Shown: piece by piece, positions 1 through 9,302 of the stretch
Numbering within the stretch: the stretch's first letter is position 1
Layout: each line of letters starts with the position of its first letter
NCBI RefSeq assembly: GCF_020829595.1
Contig: NZ_JAIVFW010000009.1
Span: forward strand, 62,001-126,000
Length of the DNA stretch: 64,000 nt
DNA from: Nostoc sp. CHAB 5844
GTDB taxonomy: Bacteria > Cyanobacteriota > Cyanobacteriia > Cyanobacteriales > Nostocaceae
Direction: 5' to 3'
The notes under the pieces: generated by a model
What the model was told of the DNA's origin: nothing
Seen by the model: the letters and a program-made list of their open reading frames with translations, nothing else
The model's database searches: none
Made by a program: the position numbers and the translations under genes

Positions 1-81
1 ACGCGCTGACTTAATCACGCTTCCAAGTTTTTGGGCGGTGGTGACGGGTTTATCGTTTTGTTTGGTAGTGCGTTTGGGCAT
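1..81 (-). CDS. hsdM: Type I restriction-modification methylase subunit HsdM, N-terminus only (runs off the left edge)
   Basis: An ATG on the minus strand at 79-81 opens a frame of 27 codons that continues past the window edge. The peptide starts MPKRTTKQND and continues with AQKLGSVIKSAR, which matches the usual opening of HsdM before its conserved helical N-terminal domain. It lies 130 bp downstream of hsdR on the same strand, so the two probably belong to one hsd operon; hsdS would have to lie outside the window. The product would methylate adenine at the recognition site and form part of the restriction complex. Only the tip of the gene is visible, so the assignment rests on this short stretch plus its neighbour. 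Confidence 0.7.
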   Translation of the reverse strand, partial: MPKRTTKQNDKPVTTAQKLGSVIKSAR

Positions 82-211
82 TGCCAGATATTTTTAGCAG
101 CTAAAAATTACAGATATCAAATCATCTACGTATTTTTACTTGCGTGGATTAGCGTCGTTTAAAGATGGATTTGACTGCTGGTTAGATGACATAGATTTTA
201 ATCAAAATTAA

Positions 212-2602
212 TTAAGCAGAATACAGTAAGTTTTGTAATTGATTGACTGCTTCTCGCAGTTGCTGAACTCCACCAAACCGTTGAGCGATTTCAGCCACAT
301 TACCATACTTATCAAACTCACGGTTAGCCTTAAATGTAGTTGGAATATTCAACTCCTCAACCCCTTTCTCTGCATACTTGTCTAAAAGTATTTCTAAAAT
401 TGCCCTAGCATCTTCCCCATACTGCTCAAAAAAATCAGGTTGGCAACGACGCAACCTTTCAGCCCGTTGCTTGCAAGTCAGCACCGGGGAATCAAAGGCA
501 ATATGACATAGTAAATCAAAAGGGTCAGCTTCGGGAAGATTAGTAATTTGTTTTAACTCATCAAAATCAATTCCCCGATCTGCCAACAACTCAATAATTT
601 CTGAACGCTGTTCTGGATTTGACCAACGCTGCTGCATTTCTAAAGTGGAACGATACAGGATACAAACTTGTTCTCTGGTGTAGTCAATTAATCGAGACAA
701 ACGCAGTTGATTGTCTGGGTTTAAATCATAAATTCTTTCTTCAACAATCTCTTCACTTCCGCCGTCAGCGTAATATTTCCGAGGTGGTGCGTCATCATCA
801 TCTGGGAGTCCCCAAAATCCAGACTTACCCTCATCTTCCAAGTCGTCTGCTTCCTCTTCTAATTCTGCTGACTCGAATTCCTCCTCATGTTCAGAGAGTA
901 TTTCCCCCTGATCATCTATCTCTGATTCATTAATGAGGGCGGGTTCCCCGTCAAAATTTCTATCCTCAAACAACACTGTGCTGTTAGTGTAGTCGAGTAT
1001 ATTAAAAGACAGCTTACCCCGTTCTTCTCGCACACGGGTTCCCCGTCCAATAATCTGCTTAAAGTCTGTCATTGAACGAATAACACGGGCAAGCACAACA
1101 TTTTTACAGGTGGGAACATCCACCCCAGTTGTTAGCAGCTTGGCAGTTACAGCAATAATGTGAGTTTCATCTAAAACATCTTTAAATTTGTAGAGATGTC
1201 CCTTACCCACATCACCAGCATCAGAGGTAATGCGAGTTATGTAGTCAGGATTTGTTCTGGTGATGTCGCTGTTGAGGTTGCGTAATTCCTTGATCATTGC
1301 CTTAACGTGTTCCTCATCCACACAAAAGGCAATGGTTTTAGCATAGCGATCGCTACTTTTGAGAAAGTCAGTAATGTGTTGAGCAATCGCCTTTGTCCGC
1401 GCTTCTCTCACTAATTTCTGCTCAAAGTCAGGTGTCAGATAAACTTCGTTTGGAATAGTTCTTCCATAGCGGTCAATCTGTCCAGCACTTGGTCGCCATC
1501 CTTCGCGATCAGAACGGGTAGTAACCCGATAAACTCGATAGGGAGCTAAGAAACCATCATCAATACCTTGTTTGAGAGAATAAGTGTAGAGAGGATTGCC
1601 AAAGTAGCGATAGGTATCCACGTTATCATTTCGTAGCGGTGTTGCTGTCAGCCCCAACTGATACGCAGGTTCAAAATGTTCGAGAATTTGTCGCCAATTA
1701 CTTTCATCCCTGGCACTACCCCCGTGGCACTCATCAACAATAATCAAGTCAAAATAATCAGGACTGTATTCCCTGTAAAGTCCAAAGCTATCTTCTCTAT
1801 CACCAATAGCTTGATAAATAGCAAAGTAGAGGTCACGTCCTTTTTTCGCTTCCCCTTGAATTTTGTAAATTTTCTCCTGATCAAAGGCAGAAAAATCCTT
1901 GTTCATTGGGTCATCTACCAAGAAATTCCGATCTGCCAAAAACAGAATTCTAGGGTAACGATATTCTCCAGAAGCATTCCACTCCAAACTTGACAGTTTC
2001 CAAGCAATTTGGAAAGCAACAGTAGTTTTACCTGTTCCCGTCGCCAATGTCAGCAGTAGACGCTTTTGACATTTGAAAATCGCCGCTAATGCTGCATTAA
2101 TGGCGTTCCGTTGATAGTAACGCAGTGGTTTTTCTGGGGTTGGATAAAAAGGAGTTAGCAGTTTTTCGGCTATGTCCCCTCTAATCTGCTCTCTACCTTC
2201 CCCTGTTAACCGTTGCCAAAGTTTATCAGGGCTGGGAAATGAGTTTATCACATCAGATTGCTTACCAGTGATGAAGTCATATTCTACAATTCCTTGCCCA
2301 TTGGTCGAGTAAGCAAACTTCACGTTGAGAATTTTTGCGTAGGCAATCGCCTGTTCCAATCCCTCATCAGGAGTTTTGTATTTCCTTTTTGCTTCTACTA
2401 CTGCTAACGGAAATTCGCCGTTGTAGAGCAGCAAATAATCTGCGTATTTCCTTTTACCACGGGGCTGACGCTTGTTTTTTGGGCTAATCTTGCCATCGGT
2501 GAAGTAATATTGCTCAGTATAATCATGTGGTTCCTGCTCCCACCCCGCATCTTTTAGTTTTGGTTCAACATACTTACGGCAGGTATTAGCTTCATTGCTC
2601 AT
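212..2602 (-). CDS. hsdR: Type I restriction endonuclease subunit HsdR (EcoEI-like)
   Basis: This is the motor and nuclease subunit of a type I restriction system, which translocates and cuts unmethylated DNA. The N-terminal nuclease motif is visible as D55 (KYADYLLLY) followed by VVEAK at 68-72. A Walker A (ATGTGKTT, about 187-194), a DECH box (IIVDECHGG) and GLTATP mark the superfamily 2 helicase. At about 796 aa it is the shorter EcoEI type rather than the 1000-1170 aa forms. I start at MSNEANTCRK (2600-2602) because GGTGTG precedes it and the 12 residues upstream look non-coding. hsdM follows downstream. No frameshift or missing motif is seen, so it appears functional. Confidence 0.93.
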   Translation of the reverse strand: MSNEANTCRKYVEPKLKDAGWEQEPHDYTEQYYFTDGKISPKNKRQPRGKRKYADYLLLYNGEFPLAVVEAKRKYKTPDEGLEQAIAYAKILNVKFAYSTNGQGIVEYDFITGKQSDVINSFPSPDKLWQRLTGEGREQIRGDIAEKLLTPFYPTPEKPLRYYQRNAINAALAAIFKCQKRLLLTLATGTGKTTVAFQIAWKLSSLEWNASGEYRYPRILFLADRNFLVDDPMNKDFSAFDQEKIYKIQGEAKKGRDLYFAIYQAIGDREDSFGLYREYSPDYFDLIIVDECHGGSARDESNWRQILEHFEPAYQLGLTATPLRNDNVDTYRYFGNPLYTYSLKQGIDDGFLAPYRVYRVTTRSDREGWRPSAGQIDRYGRTIPNEVYLTPDFEQKLVREARTKAIAQHITDFLKSSDRYAKTIAFCVDEEHVKAMIKELRNLNSDITRTNPDYITRITSDAGDVGKGHLYKFKDVLDETHIIAVTAKLLTTGVDVPTCKNVVLARVIRSMTDFKQIIGRGTRVREERGKLSFNILDYTNSTVLFEDRNFDGEPALINESEIDDQGEILSEHEEEFESAELEEEADDLEDEGKSGFWGLPDDDDAPPRKYYADGGSEEIVEERIYDLNPDNQLRLSRLIDYTREQVCILYRSTLEMQQRWSNPEQRSEIIELLADRGIDFDELKQITNLPEADPFDLLCHIAFDSPVLTCKQRAERLRRCQPDFFEQYGEDARAILEILLDKYAEKGVEELNIPTTFKANREFDKYGNVAEIAQRFGGVQQLREAVNQLQNLLYSA

Positions 2603-2709
2603 CACACCTAATCCTACTAAATAAAACCAAACATACACCTAACAGATCTAGCATTAGTAAAGTACTTTACGAGTCAAACCATTAAAAAACATTATTGGCG
2701 TTGTACAAA

Positions 2710-3201
2710 TCACAACTGAAACGATGCTGTCAAAGCTACCGCCAAAGCATCTGCTGCATCGTCTGGTTTAGGGACTGTCTCTAAATTAAACTCTCGCGCT
2801 ACAGCTGCTTGCACATCAGATTTATCTGCATTGCCATACCCAGTTAAGGCTTGTTTAATTTGCGCCGGAGTAAATTCTATGTATGGTAAGCGATGTTGTC
2901 CCAAAACTAACATGACAACACCACGAGCTTGTGCTACAAGGATAGTGCTTGACATACGATAGAAGAATAGCTTTTCGATCGCAACCAAGTCTGGTTGTAA
3001 TTCCTGAATCAGGGTGTGCATATCGTCAAACAAGGTACATAGGCGCTGTCCCATTTCTGCATCTGCCGAGGTACTAATTACCCCAAAGTCAAGCATTTCT
3101 AACGTTGTGTCTTGTACCTTGCTAGGGCTTTGTTTGCAAGTAATTGCACCAAATCCTAAAATTGCTAATCCAGGATCTAAACCTAAAATTCGTTTTTCCA
3201 T
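2710..3201 (-). CDS. ruvC: Holliday junction resolvase RuvC
   Basis: RuvC cleaves Holliday junctions together with RuvAB during recombination repair. The four acidic catalytic residues are present: D9 in GLDPG, E76 in VAIEKLFF, and D148/D151 in [11 protein letters not shown]. Length from the chosen start is 163 aa, typical of the family. The ATG at 3199-3201 ([11 protein letters not shown]) fits the family better than an in-frame TTG 18 bases upstream. The gene is monocistronic as far as can be seen, with hsdR starting about 100 bp downstream on the same strand. No ruvA or ruvB lies nearby, as is usual in cyanobacteria. Confidence 0.95.
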   Translation of the reverse strand: MEKRILGLDPGLAILGFGAITCKQSPSKVQDTTLEMLDFGVISTSADAEMGQRLCTLFDDMHTLIQELQPDLVAIEKLFFYRMSSTILVAQARGVVMLVLGQHRLPYIEFTPAQIKQALTGYGNADKSDVQAAVAREFNLETVPKPDDAADALAVALTASFQL

Positions 3202-3455
3202 TAAATTAACTTTGACCAAGCCAAGGTATTGTTTTACTGGGCAGGACTGACATTTGTTGAAATTGGGTGTAAGGGTTTTGCTTACTACACCCTACACTCA
3301 TATACCTCTATACTCCTTGTCCATACTGGCAACTTTGATGACTTGTTGTAAGTCTCAAAGCATTGAAATATTTAATAATGACACACTTGGTGTTAAAACC
3401 AGGTAGTGTAGGTTTTCTTTTATTCATTAGTTTGTAGCACTGCTTTAAATCAGGT

Positions 3456-4826
3456 ATGTCAAATGGTTTTCTCAGGCAAGCCCTCAACGCCCTGCAACAG
3501 CAGTCGCGCAGTCGTACATCTCATCGGGTTAACCAATGGTTTAAATGGTTATCCCCTGGGCTATCAGTAAAACGCTGGTTACTTATCAGTGTTGGTGGTG
3601 TACTGTTGGCAAGTCTGGGGTTGGCTATATGGGTAAAGCTGACCCCGATTTTTTGGCTGTTGGAGTTGCTGAAGGGTTTTCTGGGACTAATTACCAACAT
3701 CTTACCCAACTATATCAGCGGCCCTTTGGTACTGCTTTGCGGCTTACTGTTGCTGCTGTGGGGACAAACTCGCACCGTCGGCTCAATTACTGAGGCGTTC
3801 AAACAAGAAGGTGAAGCAGAACTGATTGATGTTTTGCTGGCGCATCGCCGCTTGTACCGTGGGCCAAAAATCGTAGTAATTGGCGGTGGTACAGGACTTT
3901 CAACTTTGCTGCGGGGACTGAAAACTTATAGTGCTAATATTAGTGCGATCGTCACCGTAGCTGATGATGGCGGGTCTTCTGGGCGGTTGCGTCAAGAATT
4001 TGGAGTTTTACCTCCCGGAGATATTCGTAATTGTTTAGCAGCTTTGGCAGATGAAGAAAAGTTATTAACAGAATTATTTCAGTACCGCTTTCGGGCTGGT
4101 GATGGGTTGACTGGTCACAGTTTTGGTAATTTGTTTTTAACTGCTATGAGTGATATTACTGGCGATTTGGAACGAGCGGTAGCTGCTAGTTCCAAAGTGT
4201 TAGCAGTTCGGGGACAAGTTTTGCCAGCAACTCTCAGCGATGTTCGTCTGTGGGCAGAATTAGAAGATGGTCGCCGCATAGATGGAGAATCTAACATTCC
4301 TAAAGCTGGCGGTAAAATTGTGAAAATTGGTTGCACTCCAGCTAACCCTCCAGCCTTACCCGCAGCCATTAAAACAATCAAAGAAGCTGACTATATTATT
4401 ATTGGGCCAGGTAGCCTTTATACTAGCTTGATTCCTAATTTACTAGTACCAGAAATTGCGAATGCGATCGCCGCCTCCAAAGCCCCCCGCATCTACGTCT
4501 GCAATATTATGACCCAACCAGGAGAAACTGAGGGATATACTGTTGCTGATCATATCAGAGCCATTGATACTGCTTGTGGCCAAAGACGGTTGTTTGACGC
4601 TGTTCTAGTCCACAAAAAATCTCCTTCTCCTCAGTCACTCATCCGTTATGCTCAACAAAACTCTCATCCAGTTTTCTTAGATAGAGAAGATGTATCTCTA
4701 TTAGGACGACGGATTGTTTTAGCTAATGTATTGTATGAAGATGAAACTGGTGTTGTACGTCACAATCCCCAAAAACTAGCGAAAGTTTTGTTGCGGTGGT
4801 ACAGTGGCACTCATCATGGGAAATGA
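3456..4826 (+). CDS. YvcK/CofD-family protein (putative gluconeogenesis factor) with an N-terminal membrane anchor
   Basis: The C-terminal three quarters is a CofD-like Rossmann domain: [17 protein letters not shown] near residue 140, then [23 protein letters not shown] and GHSFGNLFL. In Bacillus, YvcK of this family binds UDP-GlcNAc and affects carbon flux and wall synthesis; the cyanobacterial role is not established here. The first 110 residues add two hydrophobic segments (about 40-62 and 75-105), an extension common in cyanobacterial versions and implying membrane attachment. AGG sits just before the ATG. tsaE follows 61 bp downstream, separated by a heptamer repeat. Confidence 0.88.
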   Translation: MSNGFLRQALNALQQQSRSRTSHRVNQWFKWLSPGLSVKRWLLISVGGVLLASLGLAIWVKLTPIFWLLELLKGFLGLITNILPNYISGPLVLLCGLLLLLWGQTRTVGSITEAFKQEGEAELIDVLLAHRRLYRGPKIVVIGGGTGLSTLLRGLKTYSANISAIVTVADDGGSSGRLRQEFGVLPPGDIRNCLAALADEEKLLTELFQYRFRAGDGLTGHSFGNLFLTAMSDITGDLERAVAASSKVLAVRGQVLPATLSDVRLWAELEDGRRIDGESNIPKAGGKIVKIGCTPANPPALPAAIKTIKEADYIIIGPGSLYTSLIPNLLVPEIANAIAASKAPRIYVCNIMTQPGETEGYTVADHIRAIDTACGQRRLFDAVLVHKKSPSPQSLIRYAQQNSHPVFLDREDVSLLGRRIVLANVLYEDETGVVRHNPQKLAKVLLRWYSGTHHGK

Positions 4827-4852
4827 GAATCAGTCATTAGTCATTTGTATAA

Positions 4853-4887
4853 ACTAATGACTAATGACTAATGACTAATGACCAATA
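4853..4887. repeat. Short tandem heptamer repeat (ACTAATG units) abutting the tsaE start
   Basis: Four perfect ACTAATG heptamers followed by a degenerate one run up to the tsaE ATG at 4888. They belong to the short tandemly repeated repetitive (STRR) sequences typical of heterocystous cyanobacteria. A related inverted version (TCATTAGTCATTTG) lies just upstream at 4833-4846, so the two can pair. The repeat occupies the position where a ribosome binding site would be, and no clear one is seen. Confidence 0.85.
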
Positions 4888-5343
4888 ATGAAAATCTTTC
4901 TTGCAGATGTACAAGCAACCCTAGATTTGGGTATCAAACTAGGCCAAACTTTGACTCCTGGTAGTGTCATTTTACTAGAAGGAGATTTAGGTGCTGGTAA
5001 AACTACACTAGTGCAAGGTATTGGTCAAGGTTTAGGAATTACAGAATCAATTGTCAGTCCTACTTTTACTCTGATAAATGAGTACACTCAAGGACGTATA
5101 CCGCTTTACCACTTAGACTTATATCGCTTAGAATCACAAGAGGTTACAGCTTTAAACTTAGAAAGCTATTGGGAAGGTATTGAAATAGAACCAGGAATTG
5201 TAGCGATAGAGTGGGCAGAAAGAATGCCTTACCAGCCAGAGAGTTATTTGCGTGTGCGTTTAACTTATGGAGATGATGGTAATCGTCGAGCTGACATTAC
5301 ACCAATACATTGCGACATCAACGAATTAATTGCCAAAATTTAA
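4888..5343 (+). CDS. tsaE: tRNA threonylcarbamoyladenosine biosynthesis ATPase TsaE
   Basis: TsaE is the ATPase that supports TsaBD in making the t6A modification at position 37 of ANN-decoding tRNAs. The Walker A is EGDLGAGKTTLVQGIG (about 31-46), followed by the family signatures SPTFTLINEY and YHLDLYRL, and VAIEWAERMP near the end. The length of 151 aa is normal. The start codon follows directly after a tandem heptamer repeat, so expression may depend on leaderless or repeat-borne initiation. It lies downstream of the YvcK-like gene on the same strand. Confidence 0.93.
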   Translation: MKIFLADVQATLDLGIKLGQTLTPGSVILLEGDLGAGKTTLVQGIGQGLGITESIVSPTFTLINEYTQGRIPLYHLDLYRLESQEVTALNLESYWEGIEIEPGIVAIEWAERMPYQPESYLRVRLTYGDDGNRRADITPIHCDINELIAKI

Positions 5344-5511
5344 ATAATTTACAAAGAAAGGCAGGGGATCGAAGGCAGGAGGCAGAAGGGATGAATCATC
5401 AAAGTCAAGTTTTACTAAATACTTAAACCAAACTGTCTAGTTTGCACTTTTTGACAGCTTCGCCAGATCTTCCCCAACCTGCCAGCACAGTTGAACAAAT
5501 CATAGTCCGAG

Positions 5512-8500
5512 TTATTGGTTCTCTGTGTGTACTGACTGCCAAGCAAGGCGATGTTTCCAGTGTGATGTAAAATTAAGTTGAATTGCTTGATTGAAGTCCT
5601 CCAAAACTGCTGAGTAAAGTTTCTCTTTTAGCTTGACTGCACCTTGGTTGTTCAACTTTTTAGGGCATTGTGGATTCCATACATATTTTTGACAAGTTTG
5701 GTAGGCAATTTCTGCATCACTGCCATTTTCAGGATTTTGAAAGACTGGATGATAATGTAACCTATTGCAGCAAACTTGCAACCACTCTTGCCACCCACAG
5801 TGCCACAAGCGCACTGTTCCATCAAGGCTACCACTGGCAATCAGTTTACCATCGACGCTAAAGGCGACAGAATTTACCCAGTACTCATGCCCATACCAAG
5901 GTTGACCAATGGGATTGCCATCAATATCCCACAACCGCACTGTAGAATCATTGCTGGCACTGGCAATAAACTTGCCATCAGGGCTAAAGGCGACAGAATT
6001 CACTTCTTTTTCATGCCCATACCAAGGTTGACCAATGGGATTGCCATCAATATCCCACAACCGCACTGTAGAATCATTGCTGGCACTGGCAATAAACTTG
6101 CCATCAGGGCTAAAGGCGACAGAATTCACTTCTTTTTCATGCCCATACCAAGGTTGACCAATGGGGTTGCCATCAATATCCCACAATCGCACTGTAGAAT
6201 CATTGCTGGCACTGGCAATAAACTTGCCATCAGGGCTAAAGACGACAGAATTCACTTCTTTTTCATGCCCATACCAAGGTTGACCAATGGGGTTGCCATC
6301 AATATCCCACAACCGCACTGTAGAATCATTGCTGGCACTGGCAATAAACTTGCCATCAGGGCTAAAGGCGACAGAATTCACTTCTTTTTCATGCCCATAC
6401 CAAGGTTGACCAATGGGGTTGCCATCAATATCCCACAACCGCACTGTAGAATCATTGCTGGCACTGGCAATAAACTTGCCATCAGGGCTAAAGGCGACAG
6501 AATTCACTTCTTTTTCATGCCCATACCAAGGTTGACCAATGGGGTTGCCATCAATATCCCACAACCGCACTGTAGAATCATTGCTGGCACTGGCAATAAA
6601 CTTGCCATCAGGGCTAAAGACGACAGAATTGACCCAATTCTCATATGTGCGCTGCGATCGCCCGATGACCCGTTCTTGTAGTATTTGATGTAGCTCCCAC
6701 AAACGCACAATTTTATCGCCACCACTGACAATCAGCTTGCCATCGGCACTAAAGGCTAGGGAATTAACCTGTCCTTCATGTCCGCGCCAAGGTTGAGTAA
6801 TGGGGTTGCCATTAATATTCCACAAGCGTATTGTCCGATCGCAGCTACCACTAATAATAAACTTGCCATCAGGGCTAAAGGCTACAGAATTTACACGTCC
6901 TTCATGCCCGCGCCAAGGTTGACCGATGGGATTACCGTCAATATCCCACAACCGCACTGTAGAATCACTATTACCACTGACAATAAACTTGCTATCAGGG
7001 CTAAAGGCGACGCAAATAATTTTTGCCTCATGTCCTTGCCAGGGTTGAGTAATGGCGTTACCTTCTAGATCCCACAAACACACCGTCCCGTCAAAACCAA
7101 CACTGATAATGCGATCGCTATTTGGACTAAAGGCGACAGAAATAACTCCTTCCTTATGTCCGCGCCAAGGTTGAGTAATGACGTTACCTTGTAAATCCCA
7201 CAAACACACCGTTCCGTCAAAACTAACACTGACAATGCGATCGCTATGCAGGTGCGGCGGGGGCAGAAAAATCTCCGATTTTTCTGCTGTTGGCGAAGCC
7301 AACGCTACAACAGCAGTGCTGTTGTAGCCATCCCCGCTCGCACCATCACCATTTGAGCTAAAGGCGACGGCAATAATTCCTTCCTCATGCCCCTGCCACT
7401 GTTGAGTAATGAGATTATTTTGTAAATCCCATAAACACAAAATGCCGTCAATACTGCCACTAACAATCAACTTGCCATCAGGACTAAAGGCTAGACAATT
7501 AACCTCTTGCTCGTGTCCCAGCAAAAATTGAGCAGTAGGATTACCCATGATATTCCACAAGCATATTGTAGAATCACTACTGCCACTGGCAATAAACTTG
7601 CCATCAGGACTAAAAGCTAGACAATTAACCTCTTGCTCGTGTCCGCGCAAGCTATTTGCTTCTGTAGGTGTGTTTGTTGCTTCCTTTAAGCTTCCTAAAA
7701 CAGAAGCTAGAAGCTGGTTTGGGTATTTCTCTAAATTCTCACCCATTGTTTGAATTGCCAGCACCAAGCCCTCTAGCGGTTGGACAGGAAGTAAATTCAA
7801 AACCCTGGCAGATTGCTCGCGCAGTTTTAATTGGGTAAGTGCAAGGTTTAACTTTTGAATCTCTTGTTCCTTTTCTCTCAAATGGCGATCGTGCCATCCA
7901 ACACTAGTACTAATAAATTGATGAGCTTGTTCGTTGAAATCAGCAAATATTTGCTCTTTTAGTTGTTGATAAGTTTTTGTTTGTAGAACCCGGTTTTGAA
8001 TATTTTCGCTTTTCCACAGTAAATCAAGAGTGTATTCCAGAAATGGTAAAGAATCATCTTGTTGGTGAAAATCATGAATAATTTGCTCAATTAGTCCTGG
8101 TTCAAAGGTAACGCCATTTCTAGCAGCAGGTTCAGCGATCGCCAACTTTAATTCGTCATCGCTCATTCTAGTGAGTATACAACTATAGCGATCGTGGATC
8201 TTCGCAAGTTGTGGATACTCACTAAATTTATCCAAAAAATTAGATCGCATTGTTAAAACAATTTTGACACAGCTATCTTGCTGCTCGATCAATTGAAAGA
8301 GACTAGTAACAAATTTGTCACGTTCCGGCTTTTGAGTTTTCGTAAATAGTTCTTCAAATCGGTCAATAAAAATCAGAACGTACTCATAATCCTGTTTGAG
8401 TAAGGTGACAATTTTAATTAGGGTGTCTTGTCTTATTTCTTGACTAATATTCGCTATTTTAAATTGTTTTACATAGGTAAAATCAAAACATTTATGTAGA

Positions 8501-8859
8501 GATTTAAAAGGATTTTCATCTGGCTGAAAAGTTATATTAATTAAGGAATCTTTATAATATCCTAAATCAGGAATTAAACCTGCGAGAATCAATGATGATT
8601 TGCCACTGTATGCTGCTCCTAAAAGTAAGAGGACATCATCTTTTTTTAAGCGATCGCTGAGATTAGCTGTCCACTTCTCCCGACCAAAAAATTTGTCTTT
8701 ATCTTTAATTTCAAAAGTTTTTAATCCTAAGTAGGGAGAGTCTATTTTGAGTGGACGACGATGAATGTCCTCAGACTGACTATCAGAAAAAAAGTTGTAT
8801 TCAGAAATACCTTGGACATTACACCCAATATTTATATCGCCTTCAGAACTGTTAACCAT
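5512..8859 (-). CDS. STAND-type ATPase (nSTAND1-like) with 14 C-terminal WD40 repeats
   Basis: Residues 42-70 (PYLGLKTFE...FFGRE) open a conflict-type STAND NTPase, with Walker A GAAYSGKSSLI near 82-92 and Walker B YVLIFIDRFEEL near 160. Fourteen WD40 units fill roughly residues 405-1020, consistent with two seven-bladed propellers. Units 8-13 are nearly identical 42-residue copies encoded by 126-bp DNA repeats. There is no recognisable N-terminal effector domain, only about 40 residues before the ATPase. A 33-residue insertion in WD unit 3 comes from a multi-hairpin repeat (7249-7346). Proteins of this type are thought to be ligand-sensing switches in signalling or defence; the ligand is unknown. 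Confidence 0.9.
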   Translation of the reverse strand: MVNSSEGDINIGCNVQGISEYNFFSDSQSEDIHRRPLKIDSPYLGLKTFEIKDKDKFFGREKWTANLSDRLKKDDVLLLLGAAYSGKSSLILAGLIPDLGYYKDSLINITFQPDENPFKSLHKCFDFTYVKQFKIANISQEIRQDTLIKIVTLLKQDYEYVLIFIDRFEELFTKTQKPERDKFVTSLFQLIEQQDSCVKIVLTMRSNFLDKFSEYPQLAKIHDRYSCILTRMSDDELKLAIAEPAARNGVTFEPGLIEQIIHDFHQQDDSLPFLEYTLDLLWKSENIQNRVLQTKTYQQLKEQIFADFNEQAHQFISTSVGWHDRHLREKEQEIQKLNLALTQLKLREQSARVLNLLPVQPLEGLVLAIQTMGENLEKYPNQLLASVLGSLKEATNTPTEANSLRGHEQEVNCLAFSPDGKFIASGSSDSTICLWNIMGNPTAQFLLGHEQEVNCLAFSPDGKLIVSGSIDGILCLWDLQNNLITQQWQGHEEGIIAVAFSSNGDGASGDGYNSTAVVALASPTAEKSEIFLPPPHLHSDRIVSVSFDGTVCLWDLQGNVITQPWRGHKEGVISVAFSPNSDRIISVGFDGTVCLWDLEGNAITQPWQGHEAKIICVAFSPDSKFIVSGNSDSTVRLWDIDGNPIGQPWRGHEGRVNSVAFSPDGKFIISGSCDRTIRLWNINGNPITQPWRGHEGQVNSLAFSADGKLIVSGGDKIVRLWELHQILQERVIGRSQRTYENWVNSVVFSPDGKFIASASNDSTVRLWDIDGNPIGQPWYGHEKEVNSVAFSPDGKFIASASNDSTVRLWDIDGNPIGQPWYGHEKEVNSVAFSPDGKFIASASNDSTVRLWDIDGNPIGQPWYGHEKEVNSVVFSPDGKFIASASNDSTVRLWDIDGNPIGQPWYGHEKEVNSVAFSPDGKFIASASNDSTVRLWDIDGNPIGQPWYGHEKEVNSVAFSPDGKFIASASNDSTVRLWDIDGNPIGQPWYGHEYWVNSVAFSVDGKLIASGSLDGTVRLWHCGWQEWLQVCCNRLHYHPVFQNPENGSDAEIAYQTCQKYVWNPQCPKKLNNQGAVKLKEKLYSAVLEDFNQAIQLNFTSHWKHRLAWQSVHTENQ
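5865..6630 (-). repeat. 126-bp tandem repeats encoding near-identical WD40 units
   Basis: The same sequence recurs with an exact 126-bp period; the anchor CGACAGAATT starts at 5865, 5991, 6117, 6243, 6369, 6495 and 6621. The units between 5991 and 6621 differ at only a few positions (for example GGGATTGCC versus GGGGTTGCC, and AAAGGCGAC versus AAAGACGAC). One unit equals one 42-residue WD40 blade, so copies can be gained or lost without breaking the frame. The other WD units of the same gene are much more diverged. Confidence 0.95.
7249..7346. repeat. Three-hairpin palindromic element inserted in frame in the WD40 gene
   Basis: Between near-complementary ends (GGTGCGGCGGGG at 7251-7262 and CCCCGCTCGCACC at 7332-7344) lie three perfect hairpins in series: an 11-bp stem at 7263-7287, a 6-bp stem at 7289-7303 (GTTGGC/GCCAAC) and a 12-bp stem with a single-base loop at 7304-7328. 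The neighbouring WD40 units lack this segment, so it is an insertion. It keeps the frame and adds about 33 residues to WD unit 3. The structure is that of a small, non-autonomous cyanobacterial repeat. Confidence 0.85.
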
Positions 8860-9015
8860 CTTATCTCCTTACCTTTGGACACCCCTGGCTAAATCTTTCC
8901 CTCAGTTATAGTCCTTCGGCTAATCTTTGTAAGTACCTCAACAAAATTAATTACCGAAGAAAGGCAGCTATGCAGGAGGCAGAAGGAAGAAAATACAATT
9001 CTTGCTCTCTACGAA

Positions 9016-9215
9016 TTTGGGCGAATATAATTCGCAGCTACACAGGCGAAGTCCACGGAGGTGGACTAATGAAAAAGTATAGCCGCGACTTCTAGTTTTG
9101 GGCGAATATAATTCGCTACTACACAGGCAAAGTCCACCTCCGTGGACTAATGAAAAAGTAAGAATCTTAACCCGCGCAGGCGGGTTTTGTCTGTATAGCC
9201 GCGACTTCTAGTAGC
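9016..9215. repeat. Two direct copies of a palindromic intergenic repeat, the second with a nested hairpin
   Basis: The region 8860-9302 holds no gene. Copy one starts at 9016 and copy two at 9096; both begin TTTGGGCGAATATAATTCGC and end GCCGCGACTTCTAGT. Each contains a GTCCAC/GTGGAC hairpin (9051-9066 and 9132-9147), but the 4-base loops are reverse complements of each other (GGAG versus CTCC). Copy two also carries an extra segment with a 7-bp hairpin, AACCCGC/GCGGGTT at 9169-9186. This is typical Nostocales extragenic repeat DNA. Confidence 0.85.
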
Positions 9216-9302
9216 CAAGGCTAGTTTTAAATACCTCTATTCAGCAAAATTACTTAAGTCACTTTTAAAAATATGGAGTAACTTTATCCTAAAACGCCCT
9301 AA

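Noticed and set aside
5865-6630. Possible CRISPR array
   Set aside because: The 126-bp period has no unique spacers; the units are contiguous WD40 codons.
5776-6681. 301-codon open frame on the plus strand opposite the WD40 repeats
   Set aside because: It is a mirror of the 126-bp repeats; the repetitive peptide exists only because each WD40 unit is open on both strands.
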